From contig NZ_KB731324.1 of the NCBI RefSeq assembly GCF_000353285.1, positions 4,792,577 to 4,856,576 on the forward strand: a stretch of 64,000 nucleotides of DNA, in the 5' to 3' direction. The notes beneath the pieces were generated by a model, which made no database searches, was not told the origin of the DNA, and saw nothing but the letters and a program-made list of their open reading frames with translations. Each line of letters starts with the position of its first letter. Position 1 is the first letter of the stretch. This DNA comes from Leptolyngbya boryana PCC 6306. GTDB lineage: Bacteria > Cyanobacteriota > Cyanobacteriia > Leptolyngbyales > Leptolyngbyaceae. Below are positions 6,463-14,273 of the stretch, piece after piece. Position numbers and translations under genes: made by a program.

Positions 6463-8738
6463 TGCCAAAACCGAAGCAGATTAGCATCAAGGACGCAGTA
6501 TTTCCGAACACGCAGATACTCACTGCAGCAAGCACGATCTCGGTTCGAGCAGGGTTTGCCGAAGACATTATCACGGTGAGTTCAGCGGCGAATGTCACAC
6601 TGACGAGTAATCCGCGAATTCAGACGAGCGGGGTGAGCGATCGGCAGCAAATCACGATCGTTAACCTTGGTAACTTCAGTATCACCATTCCGAGCGGCGG
6701 CGCGGTGAGTTCGGCAGGATTGTCGATCGTCATTCGTAGCGGCAGAACTGCCACGTTTATCTATTCCGCGACACTGAGCCAATGGATTGCGATCTCTTCT
6801 GGATCAATGGCATTACAGCATGCGGATGCTGTAGACATCTCGGGCGGGAAGATAGCTGGAGGACTTGTTTATTCTGGGTCGGGCGTAAACTTTAATAATC
6901 GATCTCTGTTTCAAATTCTGTCGGGATTTGAAACAGCAGACAACATTACTAGCGATACATTTCAGGCTCTATCGAGCCAAGCGCAACTCAAAACAAACCT
7001 GTGGACAATTCAAGCAAGGCTCACAGCGTTTCCAACCGTTAGCCAGCTTCAGGCTTTAGTCCAGCCGTACCGCGCTACGACTCCCCTCGACTTCTTGCAG
7101 TCGTTCTTTACGGTCGGTAGGCTCGAAGACTGTATCGTTTTAGTGAACATCGGAACGCCGTCTGATGGACTCTATTATCTGTTCCAAAACTCAGCTAATA
7201 ATCAGTTTTCGATTCTGCGCGTTCCTGACTCAGCTATCACTCTCAATGCGGGAGACTTAATTTACGCAAGAGCTGATAACAAGCTTTATCAAGTTGCCTC
7301 GATGAGTTATGGGGTAGATCCGCTTGACCCATTTGGGAACGAATATTTTTATCCAGTGGTTCAACCTGCGATCGACTTAACTGCGATTACGACTGAGCTA
7401 AGCAATCAATCGAACGCGATCACTGAATTGCAATCTCGATTGATTAAATTGGGCTACGTCTCTCCAACGTTTGATCACCCATCAACCAACGAGATCAAGA
7501 ATTTGATGGCTGTCTCTGATGGAACAGATCCGGATGAATGGCTATTAATTCGGGCATCTGTTCCTACGTCAGGGCCAGGAAGCACTGTTGTTTGGACTCC
7601 AAACGGCATTTTTTATAAAAACGCTAGCAACAATCTGGTCAAAGTTCCGGCTTACGAATCGATCGGGTCGATTCCTGAAGGTACGCAGATCTTTTCTAGG
7701 CTTTCGTTCCGGTACTACGCAACAATCATCTTGACCGATAGTCCAACACGCTACTTTTTCGAGGAAGTCACCCCGATCGTTCAAATCAACGGCAGTGACG
7801 AAATCCTCGTCAACAATGACGGGGGAGATGTCACGGTTCAATTGGAGTCAGCATTCCTTGAGCGGATTGACACGATCGAGCAGGGTCTTGGAGAGAAGGC
7901 TAGTCTCGCGGATGTCGAATCTAGTTTTGCGGCTCCCCCTCCAATCGGATCAGAAACACCAAATACCGGAGCGTTTACAACAGTTGAAGCGGATTCGATT
8001 GATCTGAGATCGGGTACTTTCAAGTCAACGATCGACGCTGCAACACTCACTGCGGATCAATCGATCTTTGCTCCGGATGGCTCAGGTCAAATACAGTTGT
8101 TCCCGTCGGACTTCCCCCTACCCACGATATTCTCACACTTTATCGAGGGGGTAACTACGCCATGGGGAGCCTCCAACAGCGGAACGGGGTCGATCGTTGA
8201 TCTTAATACGAGTGAGCCCGGGATTACGGGGGTTGCAGTGCTTAACGCTGGTAGCACCACCACGGGGCGGGCAACATTAACCAGCCGATTCTCGGGGACT
8301 TCAGTAATCCCGGTGTTTAGTTTCGCGGCTCACAAACAGTGGGAGTTTGCCTGTCGCTTCAAAATCTCAAACCTCAACGACGGCGTGAATGACTTTAATT
8401 TACGGTTAGGTTGTATGGATGTTCTGCCGGGAACTCCGACCAATGGGTTCGGGTTCTGGTATACGCCTGGTCAAGCGAGCTGGCAAATCTTCAGTGTTAA
8501 CTCCGGCACTCTAACTCAAGTGAACACCAGCGTCGTAGTTAATACAAATTGGAATATTGTTAGAATTCGCAGATCTGGTCTGGGGGAAATCTCGTTTTAT
8601 ATGAATGATGTGTTAGTTGGAACAATATCAACCAACCTCCCAGCGTCAGCCGGAGCTGGAGCGATGCTAGTGAAAGCGAGTGGTACAACCCCTAGAACTG
8701 TTCCCCTAGACTGGATGTTTGCTGGCGCAAGAAGCTAG
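6462..8738 (+). CDS. Tail fibre-like protein with C-terminal lectin-like domain
   Basis: At 758 residues this is the largest structural gene. The N-terminal 120 residues are beta-rich. A coiled-coil segment (ITTELSNQSNAITELQSRLIKLGYV, about residues 308-332) is followed later by PPPIGSETPNTGAFTTVEAD at about 490, the Pro-Ile-Gly-x-x-x-Pro-x-x-Gly-x-Phe-Thr signature common in tail fibre proteins. The last about 200 residues (FACRFKISNLNDGVNDF, WNIVRIRRSGLGEISFYMND) look like a concanavalin/LamG-like sandwich, a likely glycan-binding tip. I infer host-receptor binding. No reverse transcriptase or template repeat suggesting a diversity-generating system was seen nearby. Confidence 0.8.
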   Translation: MPKPKQISIKDAVFPNTQILTAASTISVRAGFAEDIITVSSAANVTLTSNPRIQTSGVSDRQQITIVNLGNFSITIPSGGAVSSAGLSIVIRSGRTATFIYSATLSQWIAISSGSMALQHADAVDISGGKIAGGLVYSGSGVNFNNRSLFQILSGFETADNITSDTFQALSSQAQLKTNLWTIQARLTAFPTVSQLQALVQPYRATTPLDFLQSFFTVGRLEDCIVLVNIGTPSDGLYYLFQNSANNQFSILRVPDSAITLNAGDLIYARADNKLYQVASMSYGVDPLDPFGNEYFYPVVQPAIDLTAITTELSNQSNAITELQSRLIKLGYVSPTFDHPSTNEIKNLMAVSDGTDPDEWLLIRASVPTSGPGSTVVWTPNGIFYKNASNNLVKVPAYESIGSIPEGTQIFSRLSFRYYATIILTDSPTRYFFEEVTPIVQINGSDEILVNNDGGDVTVQLESAFLERIDTIEQGLGEKASLADVESSFAAPPPIGSETPNTGAFTTVEADSIDLRSGTFKSTIDAATLTADQSIFAPDGSGQIQLFPSDFPLPTIFSHFIEGVTTPWGASNSGTGSIVDLNTSEPGITGVAVLNAGSTTTGRATLTSRFSGTSVIPVFSFAAHKQWEFACRFKISNLNDGVNDFNLRLGCMDVLPGTPTNGFGFWYTPGQASWQIFSVNSGTLTQVNTSVVVNTNWNIVRIRRSGLGEISFYMNDVLVGTISTNLPASAGAGAMLVKASGTTPRTVPLDWMFAGARS

Positions 8739-8778
8739 TTAGAGTACTATTGCGTTAGCTTTTTAATAAAAGGTAGTC

Positions 8779-8970
8779 ATGGGAAATATTATGTACGACG
8801 GGGTTGAACTCCCTGAGTCTTTTCGATCGCAAGCGTGGCTCTTAGATCTGATCACAAGAGCGCGGGTTGGGGACAACTCAGCAACTCAAGTTTTAGGGGC
8901 GCTGCAAGTTGAGGTGCGCGACGTGAATAATGTAGTTTGGTTTACTTACACCGAACTGCCCGGATTCTAA
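8779..8970 (+). CDS. Small hypothetical protein after the fibre gene
   Basis: The 63-residue protein starts at the ATG at 8779, with AAAGGTAG as a possible ribosome-binding site. A helical middle (SQAWLLDLITRARVGDNSATQVLGALQVEVRD is one continuous region) is followed by VVWFTYTELPGF. No family recognised; small fibre-assembly or attachment proteins commonly follow fibre genes. The stem-loop at 8974-9025 follows immediately. Confidence 0.65.
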   Translation: MGNIMYDGVELPESFRSQAWLLDLITRARVGDNSATQVLGALQVEVRDVNNVVWFTYTELPGF

Positions 8971-8973
8971 TCG

Positions 8974-9025
8974 TATCCAAGCTCTCCCGCGTACTCAGCT
9001 AGGGTATACAGGGAGAGTTTGGATA
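8974..9025 (+). terminator. Long stem-loop after the fibre block
   Basis: TATCCAAGCTCTCCC at 8974-8988 pairs with GGGAGAGTTTGGATA at 9011-9025 with one G-U pair. No strong T-run follows, so it may be a factor-dependent terminator or an RNA-stabilising stem. Confidence 0.5.
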
Positions 9026-9107
9026 GACAGAAAATATTGCGGAATTCTACGAGATACGATCGCGAAAATGCAGCGCATAATTGAGGCACTGTTACTAACC
9101 CGTAACA

Positions 9108-9587
9108 ATGAAACGTCACGCACCCGTCCGTAGTGTTCCCTTTAGCTTTATCGAAACTGCCATGAGAACCCTTTCTGATCTACTCGCGCTCATCCGTTCC
9201 GCTCTCTCTAGCAAAGACTCTGTTATTGCTGCAAAAGACGCTGTTATCGCGGCTCAAGCTGCTGAAATCGAGCGTCTGAAGTCTGAAGATGCAATCGAGG
9301 ATGCAAATTACGAAAGTACGATCGCGACTTTAACCGATCGCGTTACTTCTCTTGAAGAGAAAGACGCGGCAACCCAAGCAGAAATTGACGCTGCTTACGA
9401 CGAGTTCGACGGCGAACCTGTCGAGGAAACTTCCGGTGATGAAGTACCTGGTGATGAGGCTCCGGTAGACGAAGCACCTAGCGACGAAACGCCTGGTGAT
9501 GAAGTACCTGGTGATGATGCCCCGGTAGACGAAACGCCCGAAGTGGAAGTTGAGGAAGTTCCTGCCGAGGAATCCCCAAGCTTCTAG
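9108..9587 (+). CDS. Coiled-coil protein with acidic Pro-rich repeats
   Basis: The 159-residue protein has a coiled-coil built on short repeats (SVIAAKDAVIAAQAAEIERLK, about residues 44-63; AIEDANYESTIATLTDRVTSLE after it). The C-terminal third consists of degenerate 5-residue units of the type (D/G)DE(V/A)P, for example DEVPGDEAPVDEAPSDE, with a strongly negative charge. The ATG at 9162 is an alternative start that would remove 18 residues. It could be a fibre- or membrane-associated spacer, or a phage spanin-like or inhibitor protein; there is no membrane segment. A clear terminator follows it. Confidence 0.75.
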   Translation: MKRHAPVRSVPFSFIETAMRTLSDLLALIRSALSSKDSVIAAKDAVIAAQAAEIERLKSEDAIEDANYESTIATLTDRVTSLEEKDAATQAEIDAAYDEFDGEPVEETSGDEVPGDEAPVDEAPSDETPGDEVPGDDAPVDETPEVEVEEVPAEESPSF

Positions 9588-9614
9588 ATTTGTCACTCTG
9601 CAATCCGAAAGATC

Positions 9615-9638
9615 AGCCCGCCGAAAGGTGGGTTTTTT
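9615..9638 (+). terminator. Rho-independent terminator
   Basis: AGCCCGCC, a GAAA loop and GGTGGGTT form an 8-bp stem with two G-U pairs, directly followed by a T-run. It ends transcription of the gene at 9108. Confidence 0.85.
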
Positions 9639-9645
9639 CTTGCCC

Positions 9646-9668
9646 AAATCGGTCAGCCTGTCCGAAAT
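9646..9668. repeat. Dispersed 23-bp palindrome, copy 3
   Basis: AAATCGGTCA, GCC, TGTCCGAAAT: the two arms differ at the central W position. It lies between the ends of two convergent genes (9587 and 9668) and matches copy 11 at 34367 exactly. Confidence 0.85.
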
Positions 9669-9865
9669 CAGGGTTGTATTTTCTCCGCTGCTTTTCTTAG
9701 TCGAGAGGCAACCACTTCCAATGCTTCCGCTACTAACTCATGCTCGTTGCGCGATCGAATCTTCCATTCAATCGCCAAATAATTATCAAGAATATCTGCA
9801 ATCCTTTTCACAGAGACTGCTCTCTCTGATACCGGATCTTCCGTCTTAAGTGCGTCCGTTGCCAT
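9668..9865 (-). CDS. Small helical hypothetical protein
   Basis: The 65-residue frame reads as a typical soluble helical protein (VKRIADILDNYLAIEWKIRS, then ELVAEALEVVASRLRKAAEKI). The codon use is ordinary and the frame has good hydrophobic heptads, which I take as signs that it is real. It converges on the 9108 gene and is divergent from 10028. Function unknown; the size and helix content would fit a small antirepressor or lysis-control protein, but nothing shows this. Confidence 0.6.
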   Translation of the reverse strand: MATDALKTEDPVSERAVSVKRIADILDNYLAIEWKIRSRNEHELVAEALEVVASRLRKAAEKIQP

Positions 9866-9981
9866 TAACTTGCCCGATCGTCTTGCTTTGATTCTAGCGA
9901 TCGCTGAGTCATTAGTTTAGTATGCAAAGTTTTCATAAAGACAGTAAATGATCCGTAACCCTACTTGGTTCATTTTGTAAT

Positions 9982-10010
9982 TCTTAAGAAACAATGAAGT
10001 CAGTTATAAT
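9982..10010 (+). promoter_or_regulatory. Possible promoter upstream of the holin-like gene
   Basis: A perfect -10 hexamer TATAAT is present at 10005-10010. The -35 region 17 bp upstream (TCTTAA) is poor, so this may need an activator. Confidence 0.45.
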
Positions 10011-10027
10011 AACCCCCGACACAAGCA

Positions 10028-10432
10028 ATGAACGGTCCGAACAAGTCCTCTGAATATGCTGCTTTAGCTGAGGTTGTCAGCCAGTTAAAACAGTACTTTG
10101 ACCGTTCGGATGCTAGATTCGACCGGTTGGAAATCACAATTCAAAGAAACAACGATGCCTTAATAATGCGAGTCAATTCTGTTGAGCAAGACCTGGAAGA
10201 AAAGATCGAGAAGCTTGAAGCGGAAGCAAAACAGCGAGATATCACGATCGCGAAACTAGAGACTCAACTCCACACCCTGAATCGAGTCTGCACCGCTGCC
10301 GCCGTTGCAATTTTTGGCGCGACTGTCGCGATCGTGGTTCCGAATTGGTTTCGACCCAGTAATGCTAAGACTCCAGCACTAGAACGCCCCAGCGAGAAGA
10401 AACAAACGGCACACTCGTATTTGTTTCTCTAG
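10028..10432 (+). CDS. Holin-like coiled-coil membrane protein
   Basis: The 134-residue product has a long coiled coil (about residues 10-90: LAEVVSQLKQYFDRSDARFD, then EQDLEEKIEKLEAEAKQRD) followed by one membrane segment (VCTAAAVAIFGATVAIVVPNWF, about 92-113) and a short basic tail. This arrangement, a coiled coil then a single C-terminal membrane helix, matches the XhlA-like class of phage holin-associated proteins. It converges on the M23 peptidase gene with a 4-bp overlap, so the two form a plausible lysis pair although they are on opposite strands. Confidence 0.65.
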   Translation: MNGPNKSSEYAALAEVVSQLKQYFDRSDARFDRLEITIQRNNDALIMRVNSVEQDLEEKIEKLEAEAKQRDITIAKLETQLHTLNRVCTAAAVAIFGATVAIVVPNWFRPSNAKTPALERPSEKKQTAHSYLFL

Positions 10433-10878
10433 CACTTGATTAAGGTGCATGGGTTCACTAAGGTCCAGGCATCACCCATTCTTCGTCTGACTTCTATGTG
10501 CAAATGTGGCCCAGTCGAAAAACCAGTGCTGCCCACTTCCGCGATCGCATCTCCCGCTCGAACTTCTTGACCTTTGACTACAAGAATTCGATGAGCGTGA
10601 GCGTATAGTGTTTGGAAGTCTTCGCTTTCGACAATTACCGTGTTTCCAAAAGTGCCATAGCTCTGCGCGATTTTAACAATCCCGTCATGAGCTGCGAGAA
10701 TCGTACTGCCTTGTGGAGCCGCGAAATCAGTTCCGCGATGAAAGCGCCTGCCGCCGTCGATTGGGTGAGTGCGTGGTCCGTATGGGGAAGATACGATCGC
10801 GCGTTTCGCTAACGGGTATTGCAATTCGGAAGCTTGAGCAACGATCGCCGGAATATCCAGGAACAACGGGAGCATCAA
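10429..10878 (-). CDS. M23 family (LytM-type) peptidoglycan peptidase
   Basis: M23 metallopeptidases cut peptide cross-links of peptidoglycan using one zinc. The N-terminus (MMLPLFLDIPAIVAQASE) looks like a short signal peptide with an AQA-type cleavage site near residue 16. The domain has RFHRGTDFAAP with the first zinc ligands (His and Asp, about residues 45-50), and GPHLHIEV with the HxH zinc motif at about 121-126. The enzyme spans nearly the full protein (149 residues), with no cell-wall-binding domain. The likely role is virion entry or host lysis; a housekeeping origin is less likely given its location inside the element. Confidence 0.85.
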   Translation of the reverse strand: MMLPLFLDIPAIVAQASELQYPLAKRAIVSSPYGPRTHPIDGGRRFHRGTDFAAPQGSTILAAHDGIVKIAQSYGTFGNTVIVESEDFQTLYAHAHRILVVKGQEVRAGDAIAEVGSTGFSTGPHLHIEVRRRMGDAWTLVNPCTLIKC

Positions 10879-10955
10879 GGTGATGGTTTTACATCGGATT
10901 CGTTACTTTATATTTTGTTTATATTTATGAAGTAAGCTTGCGTGGTGTTGCGGAG

Positions 10956-10978
10956 AAATCGGTCAAGCTGACCGATTT
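10956..10978. repeat. Dispersed 23-bp palindrome, copy 4
   Basis: A perfect 10-bp inverted repeat (AAATCGGTCA, AGC, TGACCGATTT). It overlaps the stop codon of the minus-strand gene at 10963. Confidence 0.9.
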
Positions 10979-11304
10979 GACTCCAAATGCCAGTTATCGA
11001 ATTCATCTTTGATCTTGAAAGTACCGCCGTCTTTAGACTTGCGCGTTTCATCAAATAGAATTGAATCGCCATTGTGCACGATCGCTTGTGTTCCGCCTTT
11101 GTCTCGAAGTTCCTCCGGGAACAGAACGTCACTGTCATATCTGACAATTCTTATCTTCCCTAATGATTTACGTAGCCCAAAGCATTGATTCGCTAGCTGG
11201 CTGAACTCTTCAATCACAGCGCTGAATTTGTTGCCTGTTGGAGTGTAGAACTTTGCGGTTCCATGTTCGTAATCGATTTCGTAGCAGTAAAACGAGTAAG
11301 CCAT
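10963..11304 (-). CDS. Hypothetical protein, last gene of the membrane operon
   Basis: The 113-residue protein starts with MAYSFYCYEIDYEHGTAKFY and ends in palindrome copy 4, which supplies the residues SNRSA and the stop. No membrane segment. The TATCTCCTTGG before the start is the complement of a good ribosome-binding site (CCAAGGAGATA). It is separated from the upstream ATPase gene by 51 bp containing palindrome copy 5. Function unknown; it may belong to the same transcript. Confidence 0.75.
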   Translation of the reverse strand: MAYSFYCYEIDYEHGTAKFYTPTGNKFSAVIEEFSQLANQCFGLRKSLGKIRIVRYDSDVLFPEELRDKGGTQAIVHNGDSILFDETRKSKDGGTFKIKDEFDNWHLESNRSA

Positions 11305-11330
11305 AGTTTATCTCCTTGGACATTGAATAG

Positions 11331-11353
11331 AAATCGGTCACGCTGACCGATTT
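11331..11353. repeat. Dispersed 23-bp palindrome, copy 5
   Basis: A perfect 10-bp inverted repeat around CGC, located between the ATPase stop (11356) and the next gene start (11304). Confidence 0.9.
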
Positions 11354-11355
11354 GG

Positions 11356-12600
11356 TTAACTGTCGTCCCCCACATCCAGATCGAGCAACCGATTCAGATC
11401 CTCAATGCTTGGAATTTGTTCACTTGGAGGATTCGCAGCGCCGATCGGATTCCCGTTATTGTCGAGTTCAGGAATGCTTGCCGCGAACCAGTCGCCATCG
11501 TGGTAGACCAACGCAGGGTATTTAATCCCTTTGAGTTGGCTAATTAAGCGATCGCGGATATGTTGATTGCTTCTCGCTCCTAACTTCAACATTTGAGTAT
11601 CTTTCATCGCTTTGGCAATTCCCTGCGCGCCTGGGAAAATTAGCGTGATTTCGTCGCGAGTTTCAGCATTTAGACCGAGCACAGAGCTATTCATGTTTGT
11701 GGATACTAAGCAGAGCCGCCGCCTAATTTTGCGCGTGACTGACTCATAGTTCAGTTTCCAGTCTTGAACGATTTGCCCCGGTTTCTTCCCTGGAATTTTC
11801 AGCTTTTGCAATCGTCCGATCGTTGCTTTACCTTCTTCTAAAACAAAGAGCTGAGATCTAAAGTCACGCTTCCCGTTGCGGTATGCAGCAATATCTTGCT
11901 CAATCCCCTTATTGTCCTGCTCCATCCGCAGAACCATTTCCCCAAAATCAAACAGCACTTCGCAGCCCGACCAATCCTGTTGAGAGCCATAGATATCAAA
12001 CACTGTGACCGAGCCGCCGAGGATATGCTTGCCCAGATATTTAGCTAAGAGTGATTTACCGCCGCCCATTTTGGCGATTAATCCTAGAATCGGATGTCGA
12101 TCGGCATCCTTCAAACTATTCCAATCAAACAAAGCAGTTTCTGCGGTTGGATTGAGTCCAGTCGGGTCAGGAGAATTGGCGATCGTCTCAGGAGAACTGG
12201 CAGCACTCACCGGAACCGGAACCGGATAGAGCACCTGTCTCATTTTCTGAAGCTCGATTTGAGCGGGCAGAGTTCGGCGCAATGCTTCCGCTTCGATGTT
12301 GCAGCGCCGCTCATACGCCATCAGCTCGCGCTCAATGTCGTCTGATTCTTGAATTTCTTCGAGTGCATTTTCCCTTTCTGCCTCTAGGCAAGCTAATTCA
12401 GCAGCCCGATCCATTGCCTCGATCGTTGCAGGTTGGATACCCTTCTGAGCGCAGTACACCACACTACTTGCGAGTCCAAGCGTGATCGTGAGTGGAAGAA
12501 TCCTAAAAGGTTTCGGAGTTGAAATCGATACCCCGATCCCAAGAATCGTGAAAATCATTAGCGCGGAAGACTGGATCAAGGATTTCCGAGACTGGCTCAC
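11356..12600 (-). CDS. Membrane-anchored P-loop ATPase (FtsK/HerA/VirD4-like)
   Basis: I chose the GTG at 12600: GGAGG lies about 8 nt upstream and the GTG overlaps the previous stop as GTGA. The product has 414 residues. Two membrane segments lie near residues 9-26 and 33-52, then a charged helical region, a Pro/Val-rich linker (YPVPVPVSAA, about 125) and a P-loop domain: Walker A GLIAKMGGGKSLLAKYLG at about 173-190, and Walker B SQLFVLEEG near 249-257. Two N-terminal membrane helices followed by such an ATPase is the layout of DNA pumps: FtsK, conjugative coupling proteins and membrane-virus packaging ATPases. I infer that it moves DNA across, or into, a membrane structure. No mobilisation relaxase was found. 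Confidence 0.75.
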   Translation of the reverse strand: MSQSRKSLIQSSALMIFTILGIGVSISTPKPFRILPLTITLGLASSVVYCAQKGIQPATIEAMDRAAELACLEAERENALEEIQESDDIERELMAYERRCNIEAEALRRTLPAQIELQKMRQVLYPVPVPVSAASSPETIANSPDPTGLNPTAETALFDWNSLKDADRHPILGLIAKMGGGKSLLAKYLGKHILGGSVTVFDIYGSQQDWSGCEVLFDFGEMVLRMEQDNKGIEQDIAAYRNGKRDFRSQLFVLEEGKATIGRLQKLKIPGKKPGQIVQDWKLNYESVTRKIRRRLCLVSTNMNSSVLGLNAETRDEITLIFPGAQGIAKAMKDTQMLKLGARSNQHIRDRLISQLKGIKYPALVYHDGDWFAASIPELDNNGNPIGAANPPSEQIPSIEDLNRLLDLDVGDDS

Positions 12601-13025
12601 AGTAGCAACCTCCAAAGCGCAACAACAACGATCGTCATAGCCACTCCGATCAGTACAGAATCAGCGCAAAAGTCGAGAACGTCTCGAATCGGATCTTTTC
12701 TCAGTGATTCAAGCTTGCGATTCAGTTCGGGTCGGTATCGCCGAATTTCAATCGCTTCGATTCGTAGTGCCTGGGATTCAGAAGAAGTCACGCGGTAATG
12801 CAGCCTCACTCCAAAACGCCGACTCAACTCAGCAAATTTATGGTGTTCACCCCATCGACGCGAGTTCCACCGCGCTTGGATGTTGCTACTCACGCCGATG
12901 TAAATCGGCTTGAAGGGATTCCACCACTGAATTGCATAGTAAACTCCGGGCTGGGCGGGAAGTCGGTTCTTATTGCGAAGGGCGACTGATGGGCGAAAAA
13001 ATGGAGGGATTTCGAGTAGTCGCAT
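12597..13025 (-). CDS. GIY-YIG nuclease-like protein with C-terminal membrane anchor
   Basis: GIY-YIG nucleases cut DNA with a small domain named for its two Tyr-containing motifs. Here PGVYYAIQ (about residues 26-33) and PIYIGVSSNIQARW (39-52) supply the two motifs and the conserved Arg, and IEAIEIRRYRPELNRK (about 88-104) gives the family's Glu-to-Asn end. A single membrane segment follows at about 120-140 (VLIGVAMTIVVVALWRLLL). An anchored nuclease sitting directly upstream of, and overlapping, a membrane-anchored ATPase suggests that the two act together on DNA at the membrane. I have not seen this pairing described. Confidence 0.8.
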   Translation of the reverse strand: MRLLEIPPFFRPSVALRNKNRLPAQPGVYYAIQWWNPFKPIYIGVSSNIQARWNSRRWGEHHKFAELSRRFGVRLHYRVTSSESQALRIEAIEIRRYRPELNRKLESLRKDPIRDVLDFCADSVLIGVAMTIVVVALWRLLL

Positions 13026-13026
13026 A

Positions 13027-13257
13027 TTAAAGACTCCAGACTACTATCCCGAGCACCATCACCCCGCAAAGTAAAAAACCGTAGGGCTGAAGATGGTCTT
13101 CGAGAATAAAGCTAACCAAAAACACAATGAACGCGATCGCGTGAAGCAGGAACGCCGCGCGATCTAGTTGGGCAAGGATGCCGTGTAGTAAAGCGAAGAG
13201 TGCTACACCTGCGAAAAAGGAACCTGCTAGGCGCAGGCTTGAAAGCAGATCAACCAT
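13027..13257 (-). CDS. Small three-helix membrane protein
   Basis: The 76-residue protein is almost entirely hydrophobic: three membrane segments at about residues 10-27 (AGSFFAGVALFALLHGIL), 34-51 (AFLLHAIAFIVFLVSFIL) and 58-75. One base separates it from each neighbour, so it is part of the same transcript. No motif. It is a plausible membrane partner of the ATPase/GIY-YIG pair, or a holin; the context favours the former. Confidence 0.75.
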   Translation of the reverse strand: MVDLLSSLRLAGSFFAGVALFALLHGILAQLDRAAFLLHAIAFIVFLVSFILEDHLQPYGFLLCGVMVLGIVVWSL

Positions 13258-13258
13258 A

Positions 13259-13939
13259 TCAGCCTGCCTTGCGTCCGAACCTAATTACCCGTCCTGGAGT
13301 TGGCGCAAAGCTCGGCTCTTTCTGGGTTGGATTCGCGGCTTGCTCGCGTAATGCTCGATAGCGATCGACTAGAGAAGCCTTGCGAGCAGTGAGCCTAGCT
13401 GTTTCAAGTCCGGCTTGTTCCCCAAACTGTGCTTGCTCAAAATCACGATTGTTATTGTGCTTGTGATCTTCGAGCTTGATGCCCAACTCCATTTGCAAGC
13501 GGGCAAGATGCTCAGCGTTTGCGTTCCGCCGCTGTAGAATGCCCATTTGAGAATTGTGCTTGTACACTGCCTCAGACAGTTTCAAGTCATTCTGAGCGTC
13601 GTTATATCGAGCACTAAGAACTGATTTGCCAAGCTCTAATTTCTCTTTCTGAATTTCGGCAAATGTCTCTAAATTCTGCTCTTGAGTTCTGCGGTATTCC
13701 TTCCAGTACTCAAGCTGTGCTTGCAATGAAACGCGATCGCCCTTGGCATCATTAACGGTCTGTGCCGATAGCTCTCCCATTGGGAAATCCCACGGCAAGC
13801 CGTTGGCAAATTTCTCAACGTCTGACCATTTCGATCCCGACATTCCGAACGGCTCTGATTGCTCTCCGTTCAGTCCGACGACAGTTAGAGATTTAAACCG
13901 GTTAAACGCGCCTGCAAGACCCGCAAGTGACTTAAACAT
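13259..13939 (-). CDS. Long coiled-coil protein of the membrane operon
   Basis: The 226-residue protein has a globular start (about 1-60, with SLTVVGLNGEQSEPFGMSG), then about 130 residues of charged helix rich in Gln, Glu, Lys and Arg (LQAQLEYWKEYRRTQEQNLE onwards), ending in a basic tail (PGRVIRFGRKAG). No membrane segment or enzyme motif. The composition suits a scaffold or fibre-like structural protein. It is one base from the downstream membrane gene and 7 bp from the gene upstream. Confidence 0.75.
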   Translation of the reverse strand: MFKSLAGLAGAFNRFKSLTVVGLNGEQSEPFGMSGSKWSDVEKFANGLPWDFPMGELSAQTVNDAKGDRVSLQAQLEYWKEYRRTQEQNLETFAEIQKEKLELGKSVLSARYNDAQNDLKLSEAVYKHNSQMGILQRRNANAEHLARLQMELGIKLEDHKHNNNRDFEQAQFGEQAGLETARLTARKASLVDRYRALREQAANPTQKEPSFAPTPGRVIRFGRKAG

Positions 13940-13946
13940 AATTTCC

Positions 13947-14273
13947 TCACTGTGAGCAGAATGCTAAACACTTCGAGCCAGATTGATTTTGCGCGGGAGC
14001 AGGAACAATAACGATCGACGGTTGAGGTTGTTGCTGCTGGACTTGCGGAACAGGCGCGGGCGGGCGAGCTAAAAGCATTCCAAGAATCACCAGCCCAATC
14101 GCACCCAAACAGCCACAAGCAATTACGAAGATCCGAACCGCTAGTGGATCGCCCATCACTACAGGCGGCTGGGTTGTGATGCTTGATTCCTCGATCGGAA
14201 TCAGAGTGAGTGAGCGGTCTGGTTCTAGTTCGTCAATTTTTACGAGTTTGGGCGGGGAGACTCTGACGAGCAT
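13947..14273 (-). CDS. Single-span membrane protein with Pro/Gln-rich tail
   Basis: The ATG at 14273 is preceded by AGGAG with 7-nt spacing, giving 108 residues. A soluble N-terminal half (PKLVKIDELEPDRSLTLIPI) is followed by one membrane segment (RIFVIACGCLGAIGLVILGML, about 55-76) and a Pro/Gln tail (PPAPVPQVQQQQPQPSIVIV) that would sit on the far side. This is similar in layout to energy-coupling or periplasm-spanning subunits, though no family was recognised. It overlaps the upstream gene by 41 nt. Confidence 0.75.
   Translation of the reverse strand: MLVRVSPPKLVKIDELEPDRSLTLIPIEESSITTQPPVVMGDPLAVRIFVIACGCLGAIGLVILGMLLARPPAPVPQVQQQQPQPSIVIVPAPAQNQSGSKCLAFCSQ

Noticed and set aside
6462-8738. 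Tail fibre as target of a diversity-generating retroelement
   Set aside because: The lectin-like tip would suit one, but no reverse transcriptase gene or template/variable repeat pair was seen in 64 kb.
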